From Stramentimicrobium sp964433555 (lineage in GTDB: Bacteria > Atribacterota > Phoenicimicrobiia > Phoenicimicrobiales > Stramentimicrobiaceae), in contig CAYSRG010000011.1 of assembly GCA_964433555.1 (NCBI GenBank), positions 4,472 through 68,471 of the forward strand: a DNA stretch of 64,000 nucleotides, read 5' to 3'. The translations under genes and the position numbers were made by a program. The notes beneath the pieces are model-generated. The model ran no database searches. It saw only the letters and a program-made list of their open reading frames with translations, and was not told the origin of the DNA. Of the stretch, positions 45,475-55,155 are shown in pieces. How positions within the stretch are numbered: position 1 is the stretch's first letter; the number at the start of each line of letters is the position of its first letter.

Positions 45475-46293
45475 ATGAATAGAGTGAAAAATATTGGTGA
45501 ATACTACGTAAAAACATTTCCAACCAGTCGATTATCCACCATTGATATTGGATTTATTAGTCATATGAAACACTATGTCAGGGCATTAGTAGAACTGGAT
45601 GTTACGGTAGCGCGCAAACTGATTTATGAAAAAAGAAGGCAGAATCAGAATATATTGTTCCATGCCTGGCTGGTTAAGTGCATCAGCACGGCAGTCGAGG
45701 AGTGCAAAGAACTCCATGGCATTAGAAGCGGAAAACGAAAAATCGTTTTATTTGATGATGTTGATATTTCCATCATGATAGAAAGGGAAGTTAAAGGAGA
45801 AAAGGTTCCCTTGCCCTATATGATTCGAAAGGCAAACGAAAAGAGTATTACACAAATCAGCAGTGAGATGAAAGGAGGAAAGGGTCAGCCTATTCAGAAC
45901 GAAGGGGATTATGTTCTGGGGAAGGAAAAGAATGCATTCTTAATGAAAACATATTATGCTCTGCCCGGTTTTCTCAGGAGAATGGTATGGAAATTGATTA
46001 TTCGAAGCCCTTTTTTAACCAAACAGAATATGGGGACGGTGATGGTAACCTGTGTAGGTATGATGGGCAAAATCAATGGTTGGGTTATCCCGTCAAGCAT
46101 TCACCCGCTGTCTTTTGCCGTTGGCTCGATTATAAAGAAGCCCGGGGTTAAAAATAACAGGGTAGAGATCAGAGAATATCTCTATATTACAGTGCTGGTC
46201 GATCACGATATCATTGACGGTGCACCTGCAGTTAGAGCCCTGTCTAAACTTACCAGACTGGTGGAAAGGGGATTTGGTCTGGAGGGAAATTGA
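45475..46293 (+). CDS. E2-like acyltransferase catalytic domain protein
   Basis: Protein of 272 residues resembling the catalytic core of 2-oxoacid dehydrogenase E2 or chloramphenicol acetyltransferase folds, with no lipoyl or E3-binding domain. Visible: FHAWLVKCISTAVEE, GTVMVTCVGMMGKINGWVIPSSIHPLSFAVGSI and the catalytic VDHDIIDGAPAVRAL. It probably moves an acyl group from CoA to an unknown acceptor. Co-directional with the PhzF gene. Confidence 0.8.
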   Translation: MNRVKNIGEYYVKTFPTSRLSTIDIGFISHMKHYVRALVELDVTVARKLIYEKRRQNQNILFHAWLVKCISTAVEECKELHGIRSGKRKIVLFDDVDISIMIEREVKGEKVPLPYMIRKANEKSITQISSEMKGGKGQPIQNEGDYVLGKEKNAFLMKTYYALPGFLRRMVWKLIIRSPFLTKQNMGTVMVTCVGMMGKINGWVIPSSIHPLSFAVGSIIKKPGVKNNRVEIREYLYITVLVDHDIIDGAPAVRALSKLTRLVERGFGLEGN

Positions 46294-46435
46294 AGATTGA
46301 AGGAGATGGTCTTGAAATATAAAAAAGTGATATTTCAAAGCCTGACTAAAGAAGTTTTGTTGTTTATAATTGTTCTATTGATTGATATATTATAGTATTA
46401 TAAAAAATAAATTTTAAGCAGAAGGATATCTAAAA

Positions 46436-46816
46436 ATGGTTAAATGTATAAATACAGATAAAAGGTATAAATGTATTATAGAAAGTTCAAATAATAAACT
46501 TTTTTCGGATACCACCAGGGATAAAGGTGGCTCTGAAGAAGGAATCAGACCTCATGAATTGTTGGAAGCAGCCTTAGCTTCCTGTTTAAATATCACTATT
46601 AGAATGACTTTAGATAACTTAAAAATAAAGGCAGATAATATCCTGGTTAAAGTTAATTTGGTAAGAAAAGTTGAAGGCAAAACAATCTTTAATTATGAAT
46701 ATAACATTGATGCAGAGTTAAATAATTATCAAAAGGGAAAAATAGAGGAATCTGTTACCAATTGCCCAGTAAAACAGACCTTACTAAAAGAGATTAGTTT
46801 TAACAAAACTAATTAA
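46436..46816 (+). CDS. OsmC-family protein
   Basis: Protein of 126 residues. The OsmC landmarks are GIRPHELLEAALASCLNITIRMTLDN and, near the end, VTNCPVKQTLLKEI with the second cysteine. The two cysteines (about 61 and 115) form the peroxide-reducing pair in family members. Possibly protects this anaerobe from organic peroxides. Weak ribosome binding site (AGAAGGATAT). Confidence 0.85.
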   Translation: MVKCINTDKRYKCIIESSNNKLFSDTTRDKGGSEEGIRPHELLEAALASCLNITIRMTLDNLKIKADNILVKVNLVRKVEGKTIFNYEYNIDAELNNYQKGKIEESVTNCPVKQTLLKEISFNKTN

Positions 46817-46892
46817 TATGTTTTAATATAAGACCATCTATTAGTTTTTAATGAAAATTTGGTGATTAGGAGAGCTAAATAGGAGGCCAAGT

Positions 46893-47422
46893 ATGCGTAT
46901 TGATTGTATTATTGGAATGAGCTTAGATGCCCGAGTTGATTGGATAAAAAACCCTCAAGAATTACAGGAAATTTACTACGGTATCGTTATACAATCACAA
47001 TATGATGGTATCATTTGTGGCAGCAAAACCATATTGGATGCAACTTATGATAAAAAGAATACTGAAAAATATTCCCATCAATAATTAATTGTCATTGATA
47101 GTAAAGGTAAAATAAAAAATTGGCCAATTATTAAAAAGCAAGCCTGGTGGAACGATAAGCCTGTTGTTTTTTACTCAAAGGAAACTAAACCTGATTATCT
47201 TAATAAACTGGAAGAGGAGAATGTTGATTATATTGTAACAAGGGAACAAAGAGTGGAACTAAAAGAATCATTAAAAGAATCATTATTAATAATTGAAAAA
47301 AGTATGGAATTCAAACATTACGAATTGACAGTGGTGGTAGTTTATTAGGGCATATGCTTCGAGAACAGCTGGTTGATAATATTGATGGTGTTATCTCTTT
47401 GAAATTAAGGATTGCAAAATAA
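46893..47422 (+). pseudogene. RibD C-terminal (reductase)-like gene remnant
   Basis: RIDCIIGMSLDARVDWI, YDGIICGSKTILDAT, a TAA stop at about 47083, then LIVIDSKGKIKNW, KPVVFYSKE and, after a frameshift, TLRIDSGGSLLGHMLREQLVDNI. Together these are a RibD_C/dihydrofolate-reductase-like protein. Broken at two places. AGGAGG before the ATG is kept. Confidence 0.72.
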
Positions 47423-47683
47423 TCAAAAAACAGTATGTTGTTATCGGATATGAAGTACAAAAATGATTAGTATTATTATTTTTTATTTTAAGACCAATAA
47501 GAATAAAGAATTTTTAAAGCTTAAACAATTTTACCAGCAAAGTACACCCAACAGCATTTATCCAGCTGTGTTGACCAGCGCCTTCACCAAAATTTCCTCT
47601 AATCGAAAGCTCTCTTCAGTAACTTCGGTAAATGAAAAATGTTTGGTGTAATTTGAAATGCTTCCATTAAGGAGAATAAGAGA

Positions 47684-48586
47684 ATGAAAGCTCGGATATT
47701 TTACTTTACTGGAACAGGAAACTCCCTCGTAACTGCCAAGAAAATTGCTGAGGGAATAGGAGGATATGTAGATCCAATAGTAAGATATAAAGAGCAACAA
47801 ACGGTTAAAGTAAAAGAAGAGGTAATCGGAATCGTATTTCCCGTATATCTGGCACAGATTTATGGCATCCCAGAAATCGTGAGGCAGTTTTTGGAGAAGA
47901 TAGAATATGTAAAAAATAAATATTACTTTATTATATGTACCCATGGTGGATATGCCTATCCAAATGCATTTCCAACGATTAACCGTTGTATTAAAATTGC
48001 GAGGTCACATGGCGGGGAAATAAATGGTAGATTCTATGTCAGATTTCCAATGAATAATTTAGATTATGAACATATTCCAATTCCTATTGAAAGAGACACC
48101 TCAATAATATTGGCAAAAGCAGAAAAAAAGATAGAATTAATAACTGAAATGATATTAAAAAAGAAAAAAGGAGATATTATTGTTCAGGATGTTTTTAATT
48201 TCACGTTAGGGCGCCTATTATCGATTGCCAAGGAACCAATAATGAGATCCATGAGGAAATATGCCCAAGAAAAGGAAGATTCAAGATTAACCTATCCCCA
48301 GCTTATCCATTTATCGGACAAGAGTATAAAATTTAATGAAGAAAAATGCATTGGATGCGGGATATGTGAAAAAATCTGTCCTGTTAGCAACATCAAAATG
48401 GACCATGGAAAACCATCTTGGATGCATAACTGCGAAATGTGTTTTGCTTGCGATGAATGGTGTCCGCAAAAGGCAATCCATCATTGGGGAAAACTGAAGG
48501 GGAAAGACTATCACCATCCTTCTATTGAAGTAAAAGATATTATAGAGCAAAGATTATTCTATGAAAGAAAATCAATGGAACGGTAA
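47684..48586 (+). CDS. EFR1-type flavodoxin/ferredoxin protein
   Basis: Protein of 300 residues. The N-terminal flavodoxin-like domain starts ARIFYFTGTGNSLVTAKKIAEGIGG (FMN phosphate loop), and the C-terminal part (about 220-270) has two 4Fe-4S motifs, CIGCGICEKICPVSNI and CEMCFACDEWCPQKAI. Members of the EFR1 family probably move electrons in anaerobes; partner unknown. AAGGAG precedes the ATG. A stretch at 47423-47683 shows no convincing gene. Confidence 0.9.
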   Translation: MKARIFYFTGTGNSLVTAKKIAEGIGGYVDPIVRYKEQQTVKVKEEVIGIVFPVYLAQIYGIPEIVRQFLEKIEYVKNKYYFIICTHGGYAYPNAFPTINRCIKIARSHGGEINGRFYVRFPMNNLDYEHIPIPIERDTSIILAKAEKKIELITEMILKKKKGDIIVQDVFNFTLGRLLSIAKEPIMRSMRKYAQEKEDSRLTYPQLIHLSDKSIKFNEEKCIGCGICEKICPVSNIKMDHGKPSWMHNCEMCFACDEWCPQKAIHHWGKLKGKDYHHPSIEVKDIIEQRLFYERKSMER

Positions 48587-48619
48587 AATTGAGAGTCAGG
48601 GAGGTATTTGTAAAAACAA

Positions 48620-49729
48620 ATGATGAAAATAATAAAAAAAGAATTCAGCCATATCATTTTAGAAGGCAGCTCTTATGAAGTTGGAAGACAGCAGGCAGAA
48701 CTCATCAAAAATAATCCAGCATGGATCAGGTTTATTAAATCCGCAAAATCAAAATTTAGTGATAAAGAATTTGAACAAGTAGAAATCTTTTTTGAAAAAG
48801 TGTGTCCTGGGCTAAATGATGAATTAAAAGGAATGGCTGATTATTTCGATATTCCCGTTAAAAATATGTCCTTTTACTATCATTCTTATCTTCGCCCATA
48901 TTGCAGCACTTTTTGTGTTTTGCCTCAAAAATCCACAGATGGGCATGTCTATGTCTGTCGGAATTATGATTTTAATTATAAAGTTGAGGATTACAGGCTG
49001 TGTACCACTAAGATAAGTGGTAAATTCAGTCATACTGGATTTTCCACCATGCTTTTTGGGAGAAATGATGGACTTAATGACCAGGGGCTTTGTGTTACGA
49101 TGAGTTCTACGGGAATGGGTGTGGGAGCTACAAAATGGCTTAGACCTCCAGCTCTTTGCGGATCTCAATTCTGGTTAATCCTGAGAGGAGTACTGGAAAA
49201 TTGTCAGGATGTTACTGAGGCCATCGCTTATACCAGGAATATTGATATTGCCTATAATATTAATCTGCTGATGACTGATAAAAAAGGAAATGCCTGTCTT
49301 CTGGAAACATTTGACGGACAGAAGGCTACGGCAAGACTGGACCATAAGCCATTTTTAGGATCAACAAACCATGCTCTTATTCCTGAGATCAAGAAATGGG
49401 CTGGTAAGTCCATGAAACACTCTGTCATCAGATACAGAGCCATAGAAAAATTATTTAGATTAAAGGGAAAATTATCCCTGGAAGATCTGCAAAGATTCTG
49501 CTCCCAGAAATATCCTGATGGAATAGCTGTTTTATACTATCGGAAATTTTTAGGAACAACATACTCTATTATCTTTGATCTTACCGATGGAAAGGCTTAT
49601 ATTGCTTTTGGTTCTCCGAATATAAATCCCTGGAAAGTGGTGGAATTAAATAATCCTGAAAAAGCTGTCTACCCCTGTACCTTTATTGAAGAAGTGCCAC
49701 CAAAAGATTTTATGGAATGGATTGATTAA
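48620..49729 (+). CDS. C45-type autoproteolytic acyltransferase/hydrolase
   Basis: Ntn-hydrolase family protein of 369 residues. The likely nucleophile is the cysteine of YCSTFCVLPQ, preceding STDGHVYVCRNYDFNY; GLNDQGLCVTMSSTGMG and NAC-LLETFDG follow. Relatives are acyl-CoA:6-aminopenicillanic acid acyltransferases and bile-salt or conjugated amide hydrolases, which activate themselves by cutting before the cysteine. The substrate is unknown. Confidence 0.83.
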   Translation: MMKIIKKEFSHIILEGSSYEVGRQQAELIKNNPAWIRFIKSAKSKFSDKEFEQVEIFFEKVCPGLNDELKGMADYFDIPVKNMSFYYHSYLRPYCSTFCVLPQKSTDGHVYVCRNYDFNYKVEDYRLCTTKISGKFSHTGFSTMLFGRNDGLNDQGLCVTMSSTGMGVGATKWLRPPALCGSQFWLILRGVLENCQDVTEAIAYTRNIDIAYNINLLMTDKKGNACLLETFDGQKATARLDHKPFLGSTNHALIPEIKKWAGKSMKHSVIRYRAIEKLFRLKGKLSLEDLQRFCSQKYPDGIAVLYYRKFLGTTYSIIFDLTDGKAYIAFGSPNINPWKVVELNNPEKAVYPCTFIEEVPPKDFMEWID

Positions 49730-49769
49730 TTAAGATCAAGAATATTGAAGAAAGTGAAGGGATAAAAAA

Positions 49770-50234
49770 ATGGACCATTATGAAAAAAAATTACAAAAGT
49801 TTATTAAGGATAATAATATTCAATGTGAGTATCTGCGATTTAACCAATCATGTTATTCAGTATTAGAAGCAGCCAGAGCAGCAAATGTGAATCCTGATGA
49901 TTGTGTAAAAAATATCTGCTTGATTGATGCAGAAGATAATCTAATTGTAGCTATCGTGAAAGGTAATGATAGGGTGAGTACTTCTAGAGTAGGAAAAGCT
50001 TTGCATATAGATAGACCACATACTGCCACCCATGATGAAATTTTACAAAAAACGGGGTATCCCTGTGGTGGAACTCCTTCCTTTGGATATCAGGCTGAAT
50101 TTCTTATTGATCTGGCAGTAATGGAAAAAGATAACATTATAACTGGAGGAGGGTCTGAATACTCACTCATAAAAATACCTCCGCGAGAGTTGCAGAAAAA
50201 TAACAATGGTAAAGTTTTAAAAATCAGGAAATGA
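49770..50234 (+). CDS. YbaK/EbsC-type aminoacyl-tRNA deacylase
   Basis: Protein of 154 residues with the YbaK/ProX fold. ARAANVNPDDCVKNICLIDAEDNLIVAIVKGNDRVS and HDEILQKTGYPCGGTPSFGY are the expected landmarks; a lysine in the VKGND part corresponds to the catalytic one. Such proteins clear mischarged tRNA, for example Cys- or Ala-tRNA(Pro). AAGGGATAA precedes the ATG. Confidence 0.88.
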   Translation: MDHYEKKLQKFIKDNNIQCEYLRFNQSCYSVLEAARAANVNPDDCVKNICLIDAEDNLIVAIVKGNDRVSTSRVGKALHIDRPHTATHDEILQKTGYPCGGTPSFGYQAEFLIDLAVMEKDNIITGGGSEYSLIKIPPRELQKNNNGKVLKIRK

Positions 50235-50380
50235 CTTATTCTTATTGCCTATAATTTTATTACCGGGTTCCTAACTTTTTTCAATCATAGGACTGTAGTT
50301 AATGAAGTTTTTTATATCATCAAGAGAAGTGAATAATTATCTTGCTGAGGACCAATTGTTAGAAATAAAAGGAGATAGAG

Positions 50381-51067
50381 ATGAATAAGGATATTATAAG
50401 AAGAATGGCACAAGTTATTGCAACACTTTTAATACAGAGTATTATACTCTTTGTTTCTGCCGGGACACTGAGCTGGAATTGGGCTTGGCTTTTTATAGTG
50501 ACTGGAATATTTATTTTAGTGATTAATTATATTGTATTGCCCAGAGAAGTGATTGAAGAGAGAGGAAGAGAAAAGAAAAATGTTAAAAAATGGGATAAAG
50601 TATTGATGAGTATAAATATTATCCCAATCTTGGGAATCTATATTCTTTCTGGATTGGATGACCGTTTTAGCTGGAGCCCCGATTTGCATTACAGTATTCA
50701 TTTGATCGGCCTTGTTGGTGTATTTTTAGGGTCGATGTTATTCACCTGGTCAATGGTGTCAAATAAATTTTTTTCTACTATGGTCCGAATTCAAAGTGAA
50801 CAGGGTCATAGTATTGCAGCAGAGGGACCATACAAGTATGTGCGACACCCCGGTTATGTGGGTTTTGCTTTAATGGCTATTGCTACACCAGTTGCTTTGG
50901 GATCTTTTTATGCTTTATCTATGTCCTTTCTTGTTATGATTATATTCATTGTTCGTACTGCACTGGAGGATAAAACATTACTCAGGGAACTGGAAGGTTA
51001 TGAAGAATATTCAAAAAAAGTGAAATACAGGTTAATTCCTTTTATATGGCTATATGGTCATATTTAA
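50381..51067 (+). CDS. isoprenylcysteine methyltransferase-family membrane protein
   Basis: Integral membrane protein of 228 residues, about six helices. GPYKYVRHPGYVGFALMAIATPVALGS and KTLLRELEGYEEYSKKVKYRLIPFIW are the SAM-binding ICMT-like core. Second family member in the window, longer than the cassette 7 protein. Just after it a GCACCTAAC (51136-51144) looks like the left half of an attC. AGGAG precedes the ATG. Confidence 0.88.
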   Translation: MNKDIIRRMAQVIATLLIQSIILFVSAGTLSWNWAWLFIVTGIFILVINYIVLPREVIEERGREKKNVKKWDKVLMSINIIPILGIYILSGLDDRFSWSPDLHYSIHLIGLVGVFLGSMLFTWSMVSNKFFSTMVRIQSEQGHSIAAEGPYKYVRHPGYVGFALMAIATPVALGSFYALSMSFLVMIIFIVRTALEDKTLLRELEGYEEYSKKVKYRLIPFIWLYGHI

Positions 51068-51241
51068 TTGTTTCCAGAGATATAATATAATTAATCAAAT
51101 TTTTTATATCTTTAAAAATAAAAGTATCAAGGGCTGCACCTAACAGAATTATTTTATTAGTTTTCAATATATATTTGAGCTAATTGGTTTGCTTGGACAC
51201 CATTGACTGATTAAATTTCAGAGATTGTGTGGAAGTAATTT

Positions 51242-51447
51242 ATGGAAATAAAGTATCGAGAGACTGGCATATGTGGTCTTTCCTGTCGACTTTGTCCACA
51301 TTATCACATGAAAACCGAAAGTCGTTGCCCGGGGTGTAAAAGTGGTGATAGAATAAGGGTAGGATGCCATTTATCACCTGTGCCATAAAAAGAAAGGGAA
51401 TTGAATTTTGCTGGGATTGTGCTGAACATGAGATTTGTGAAAAATAA
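51242..51447 (+). pseudogene. DUF3795 gene remnant
   Basis: The frame starts EIKYRETGICGLSCRLCPHYHMK, continues CPGCKSGDRIRVGC and hits a stop; in a different frame GIEFCWDCAEHEICEK completes the DUF3795 pattern. A frameshift near 51365 and loss of the C-terminal part are likely. Fourth DUF3795 locus in the window. Confidence 0.7.
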
Positions 51448-51529
51448 ATCAAGATTACTACATTCTGTCTTGAATGATATTGCCATTAAGAAAAAGTATT
51501 ATCTAAAGATAAGAAGGAGAGAATAAATA

Positions 51530-52081
51530 ATGGAAGAAATTAACCTCAATGATTTTTCATCAACGATTCCCAGGATTAAATATGCCTGTGCTAAACAATC
51601 CATTATTGTTTCCCAGGACAAACCTGAACAGCTTTATCCGGACATTGATTTTTTTATTGAACTGCTTGATAATCCAAACAATATTATGAAATGGACAGCA
51701 ATCCGGGTTATCGGAAACCTGTCAAAAGCAGACCGGGAAGATAAGATTAGCTTCATTCTGCCTCGTTTGCTGGATTTTTTAAGATGCGGAAAGCTAATTA
51801 CAGTCAATAATACTATTCTAGCGCTGACCGAAATTGCCAGGAACAAACCAGAACATTCAGAAAGAATTATGGATGAACTTCTTAAAATAGAAGACTATCG
51901 TCTTGAAACACCGGAATGTACCAATATTGCCATTGGTAAAACATTAATTGCTTTTGATAAGCTGAAGGGCTTGATAAAAAATAAAAGAAAAATTCTACCA
52001 TTCATTGAAAAGCAAAAAAATAATCCCAGAAATGCCACCAGGAAAAAAGCGCTAATAATATACAGGAAATTCCTTAAATAG
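51530..52081 (+). CDS. HEAT-repeat-like protein
   Basis: Helical protein of 183 residues. DFFIELLDNPNNIMKWTAIRVIGNLSKADREDKI, then LPRLLDFLRCGKLITVNNTILALTEIARNKPEH and KALIIYRKF look like successive HEAT-type helical pairs. Probably a binding scaffold. It stands between two DUF3795 loci. AAGGAGAG precedes the ATG. Confidence 0.72.
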   Translation: MEEINLNDFSSTIPRIKYACAKQSIIVSQDKPEQLYPDIDFFIELLDNPNNIMKWTAIRVIGNLSKADREDKISFILPRLLDFLRCGKLITVNNTILALTEIARNKPEHSERIMDELLKIEDYRLETPECTNIAIGKTLIAFDKLKGLIKNKRKILPFIEKQKNNPRNATRKKALIIYRKFLK

Positions 52082-52124
52082 ACAGATGTAAAAATTGATA
52101 ATAATTTTTTAAGGAGGAGCGAAG

Positions 52125-52424
52125 ATGACTCAAGTTTTATCCGTTTGCGGATTATTATGTGACCAATGTGAATATTTCAATAGCCATTGCAAAGGCTGTC
52201 AAGCTGTCAGAGGATCAACCTTCTGGGCACAAGAAGCTTTTCCAGATAAAATATGCCCTCTGTATCAATGCTCGGTTATGGAAAAAAGATATTCTCATTG
52301 TGGTCGGTGTCCTGAACTTCCCTGTAAAAAGTATGCTGACCTCAGAGATCCTAATATTTCTGAAGAAGATCATAATCAATCAATAACAGAAAGAGCTTCA
52401 AGACTGAGACAGATGGCAAAATAG
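52125..52424 (+). CDS. DUF3795 Cys-rich protein
   Basis: Short protein of 99 residues: VCGLLCDQCEYF, HCKGCQAVRG, KICPLYQCSVM and YSHCGRCPELPCKKY, the complete DUF3795 cysteine set with no extra domain. Probably binds metal; function unknown. AAGGAGG precedes the ATG. Confidence 0.85.
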   Translation: MTQVLSVCGLLCDQCEYFNSHCKGCQAVRGSTFWAQEAFPDKICPLYQCSVMEKRYSHCGRCPELPCKKYADLRDPNISEEDHNQSITERASRLRQMAK

Positions 52425-52680
52425 TATAGTAATGAAGATTGTGTAGCAAAAATTAAGTAGTTGAATCATGCTACATATTATTATCTTATATTATCAGGTC
52501 CGGTACCATCAAATATAGATCACAGAAATCAATGCAGGTGATTATTTTAGATGTTCTTTTTAAGAAGAATCGGAAAACAAGAAGATATTACAAATATAGT
52601 TTTATTCTTTCCATTAGCATGCCTTAAAGGACAACAATGGGACGATGAAAGAATCTATATTTTAATAAGAGGTGATAATA

Positions 52681-53123
52681 TGGATTATACTCATATTATG
52701 AGGAAACTTTCAATCTGTGGATTGGATTGTGGACGATGTGCTGATTATGAAGATGGAGAAATAAAGGCATTAAGTGCAAAACTGTTTAATTTATTAAAAG
52801 GTTATGAAAGATTAGCGGAAATTAAATCAAACTTGAATCATATCTTTAAGGATTATAATAAGTTCAGGAAAATATTGGAAATATTTGCTGATTCGTCATG
52901 TGGTGGATGTAGAAGTGAGAATGTTAAATGCCCTATTGATTGCTATGCCCAGATCTGCCAGAAAGTGAAAAAGGTAGATTTTTGTTTTCAATGCCCTGAA
53001 TTTCCTTGTGATAAACAGTTTGGGGGAAGGATGAGAGAACGATGGATTGAGAGAAATAATCGTATGAAAAAAATGGGAGTCGTTGAGTTTTACCTTGATC
53101 AGAGTAAATTATCCAGGTATTAA
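52681..53123 (+). CDS. DUF3795 Cys-rich protein with central insertion
   Basis: Protein of 147 residues from ATG 52681 behind AGAGGTGA; an upstream ATG at 52551 would add 43 residues that do not look like the family. SICGLDCGRCADY is followed by a roughly 50-residue helical insertion, then CGGCRSENVKC, CYAQIC and DFCFQCPEFPCDKQF. A different DUF3795 subtype from its neighbour. Confidence 0.83.
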
Positions 53124-53305
53124 GCTTGGCACCACCAAAGTTACTGGCATGCGATAAATAAGGATAAAAATATGATGGTATTAACAATATTTGTTTCATA
53201 TCAACTATGAGTGGCCAAATAAATCATAATGATCAGCATTATAATAGTGATTTTTAAAAGAGGCTTTCCAGATAATAAATGAAAAACACAAATTGAGATC
53301 AAGAG

Positions 53306-54025
53306 ATGATAATTTTTTCTATTACCATATTAACACTTATAGCATCTGTTGTTGGCACCATTACTGGTTTTGGGCTATCTACGGTTATGATTCCGGTTTT
53401 GCTTATTTTTTTCCCACCAATTGAGGCAATTTTTTTAGTTTCAATTATTCATTGGTTTGGAAATATATGGAAAGTACTTCTTTTTCGCAAAGGTTTCGAT
53501 TTGAGATTGCTTTTGCTTTTTGGAATAACAGGATTTTTTACCAGTTATCTGGGGGCATTTATCTCCCTTGGTTCAAATGAAGAAATTCTACTTCGTATTT
53601 TTGGGGTATTTCTTTTTGCTTATGCACTTTTTCTAATTTTTCAGACCAGTTTTAAAGTACTGGCGTCAAATTCAACTGCCCTACTAGGGGGTTTACTATC
53701 AGGCTTTTTTGCAGGGATCTTTGGTATGGGAGGGGCAATTCGTAGTATGTTTCTCTCTACCTTTAATCTGCCAAAAAAGGTTTATATTGCTACAGTCGGA
53801 GCCATTGGATTGTTAATAGATTCAACCAGGATCGTTACCTATTTTATAGGAGGAGCTCAATTGTCAGAATTGCTCTGGTGGGGTTTGCCACTTTTTATTA
53901 CCATATCATTTATAGGTGCAAAAATTGCCCAGAATATTGTGGATAAAATACCTCAGGACAGATTTCGAATGGTAATCGCTCTTTTTCTTTTAATCATTGG
54001 GATAAAACTCATAATTTGGCCTTGA
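53306..54025 (+). CDS. TauE/SafE-family membrane transporter
   Basis: Membrane protein of 239 residues with about seven to eight helices in two halves. FGLSTVMIPVLLIFFPPIEAIFLVSIIHWFGN and FFAGIFGMGGAIRSMFLST are the two repeats characteristic of TauE/SafE/TSUP. The family exports sulfite, sulfonates or other anions; the substrate here is unknown. Confidence 0.86.
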   Translation: MIIFSITILTLIASVVGTITGFGLSTVMIPVLLIFFPPIEAIFLVSIIHWFGNIWKVLLFRKGFDLRLLLLFGITGFFTSYLGAFISLGSNEEILLRIFGVFLFAYALFLIFQTSFKVLASNSTALLGGLLSGFFAGIFGMGGAIRSMFLSTFNLPKKVYIATVGAIGLLIDSTRIVTYFIGGAQLSELLWWGLPLFITISFIGAKIAQNIVDKIPQDRFRMVIALFLLIIGIKLIIWP

Positions 54026-54176
54026 CTAAAATAATCATTTTATTTCTTGCTGACAGAGTTGATTTTACTTATTTTCTTAAAATTCTTTTGAAAACTACTT
54101 ATATATTCTGTAAATTAATATTATGTTAGAATATGCTAAAATGTTAATAACAAAATAATACATCAGGGGGAGATAT

Positions 54177-54518
54177 ATGATTATTAAAAAACTATCAGAT
54201 ATGCCTATCATGAAAACTGCACATAATGTTGATGCCAGAAATCTCTATAACACCGAGAATGCAGTCATTTCTGTTATTACGTTAAGGCCAGGACAATCTT
54301 TAAAAAAACATATTACGCCTGTAGATGTGGCTTTTTATGTTTTACGTGGCAAGGGTGTAGTTGAAATAGGAAACGAGAAAAAAGCTGTGGAAACCGATAC
54401 TTTAGTTGAGAGTCCGAAGGATATCGTGCATTGCTGGTATAATGAGAGCGATACAGATCTTTCCTTTATGGTCATTAAGGTACCCAGACCTGACAGGGAA
54501 ACCAAGTTCATTTCATAA
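54177..54518 (+). CDS. cupin-domain protein
   Basis: Single-cupin protein of 113 residues. Motif 1 is GQSLKKHITPVDVAFYVLRGKGVVEIG with one histidine at the place of the usual HxH; motif 2 is ESPKDIVHCWYNESD with a histidine. The reduced metal set leaves enzymatic activity uncertain; it may be a sensor or binding protein. GGGGGAG precedes the ATG. Confidence 0.82.
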   Translation: MIIKKLSDMPIMKTAHNVDARNLYNTENAVISVITLRPGQSLKKHITPVDVAFYVLRGKGVVEIGNEKKAVETDTLVESPKDIVHCWYNESDTDLSFMVIKVPRPDRETKFIS

Positions 54519-54582
54519 TGACATCTTTAAAAGGTAATCAAAATAAAAATTATAAAAATAAAGTTGAAATGTACAAGTTGGT

Positions 54583-55116
54583 ATGATGAAAATTTTAGTA
54601 GCATACAAATCAAAAACAGGATTCACAGAAAAATATGCTCGCTGGATAGCTGAAGAACTGAAAGCAGATATTTTTGATTACCATAAAGTGAAACAAAGCA
54701 AATTAGAGAGATATGATATCATTATTTATGGTGGCAGTCTTCATGCTGTGGGGATTATAGGAGTAAAAATAATAACCCAGAATCTCAATAAATTGAAAGA
54801 CAAGAAGGTAATTGTTTTTGCTGTGGGTGCATCCCCCTTCCGGCAAGAGGTGATCAAGAAAGTTAGAGACGAAAATTTTTCTAAAGAAGAACAGGAATAT
54901 ATTAAATTCTATTATCTTCGTGGCGGTTTTAATTATAATAAATTACCTCTTTGGGATAAAATTCTAATGAAACTGCTACAAATGAAATTAAAGAGAAAAA
55001 AGATTTTGACACCTGATGACAAAGGATTGCTAAATGCTTACAAAAAACCAGTAGATTTTACCTGGAAGGGAAATATAGCAGAAATAGTGTCCTATGTGCA
55101 GTCTCTTAGTGCCTAA
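54583..55116 (+). CDS. flavodoxin-domain protein
   Basis: Protein of 177 residues. The FMN phosphate loop is YKSKTGFTEKYARWIAEEL, followed by YDIIIYGGSLHAVGI and KVIVFAVGASPF. The arrangement recalls HemG-type flavodoxin domains (protoporphyrinogen oxidase) but long, with a basic C-terminal region (MKLLQMKLKRKKILTPD). Electron carrier; partner unknown. Confidence 0.85.
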   Translation: MMKILVAYKSKTGFTEKYARWIAEELKADIFDYHKVKQSKLERYDIIIYGGSLHAVGIIGVKIITQNLNKLKDKKVIVFAVGASPFRQEVIKKVRDENFSKEEQEYIKFYYLRGGFNYNKLPLWDKILMKLLQMKLKRKKILTPDDKGLLNAYKKPVDFTWKGNIAEIVSYVQSLSA

Positions 55117-55155
55117 AATAGTACCTTGTTTTTTATAGATTTGGAGCACATATAA

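Noticed and set aside
47558..47944. Minus-strand frame of 128 residues before the EFR1 gene
   Set aside because: Mostly overlaps the EFR1 gene. Its end (FTEVTEESFRLEEILVKALVN) looks protein-like and could be a remnant, but I cannot assign it.
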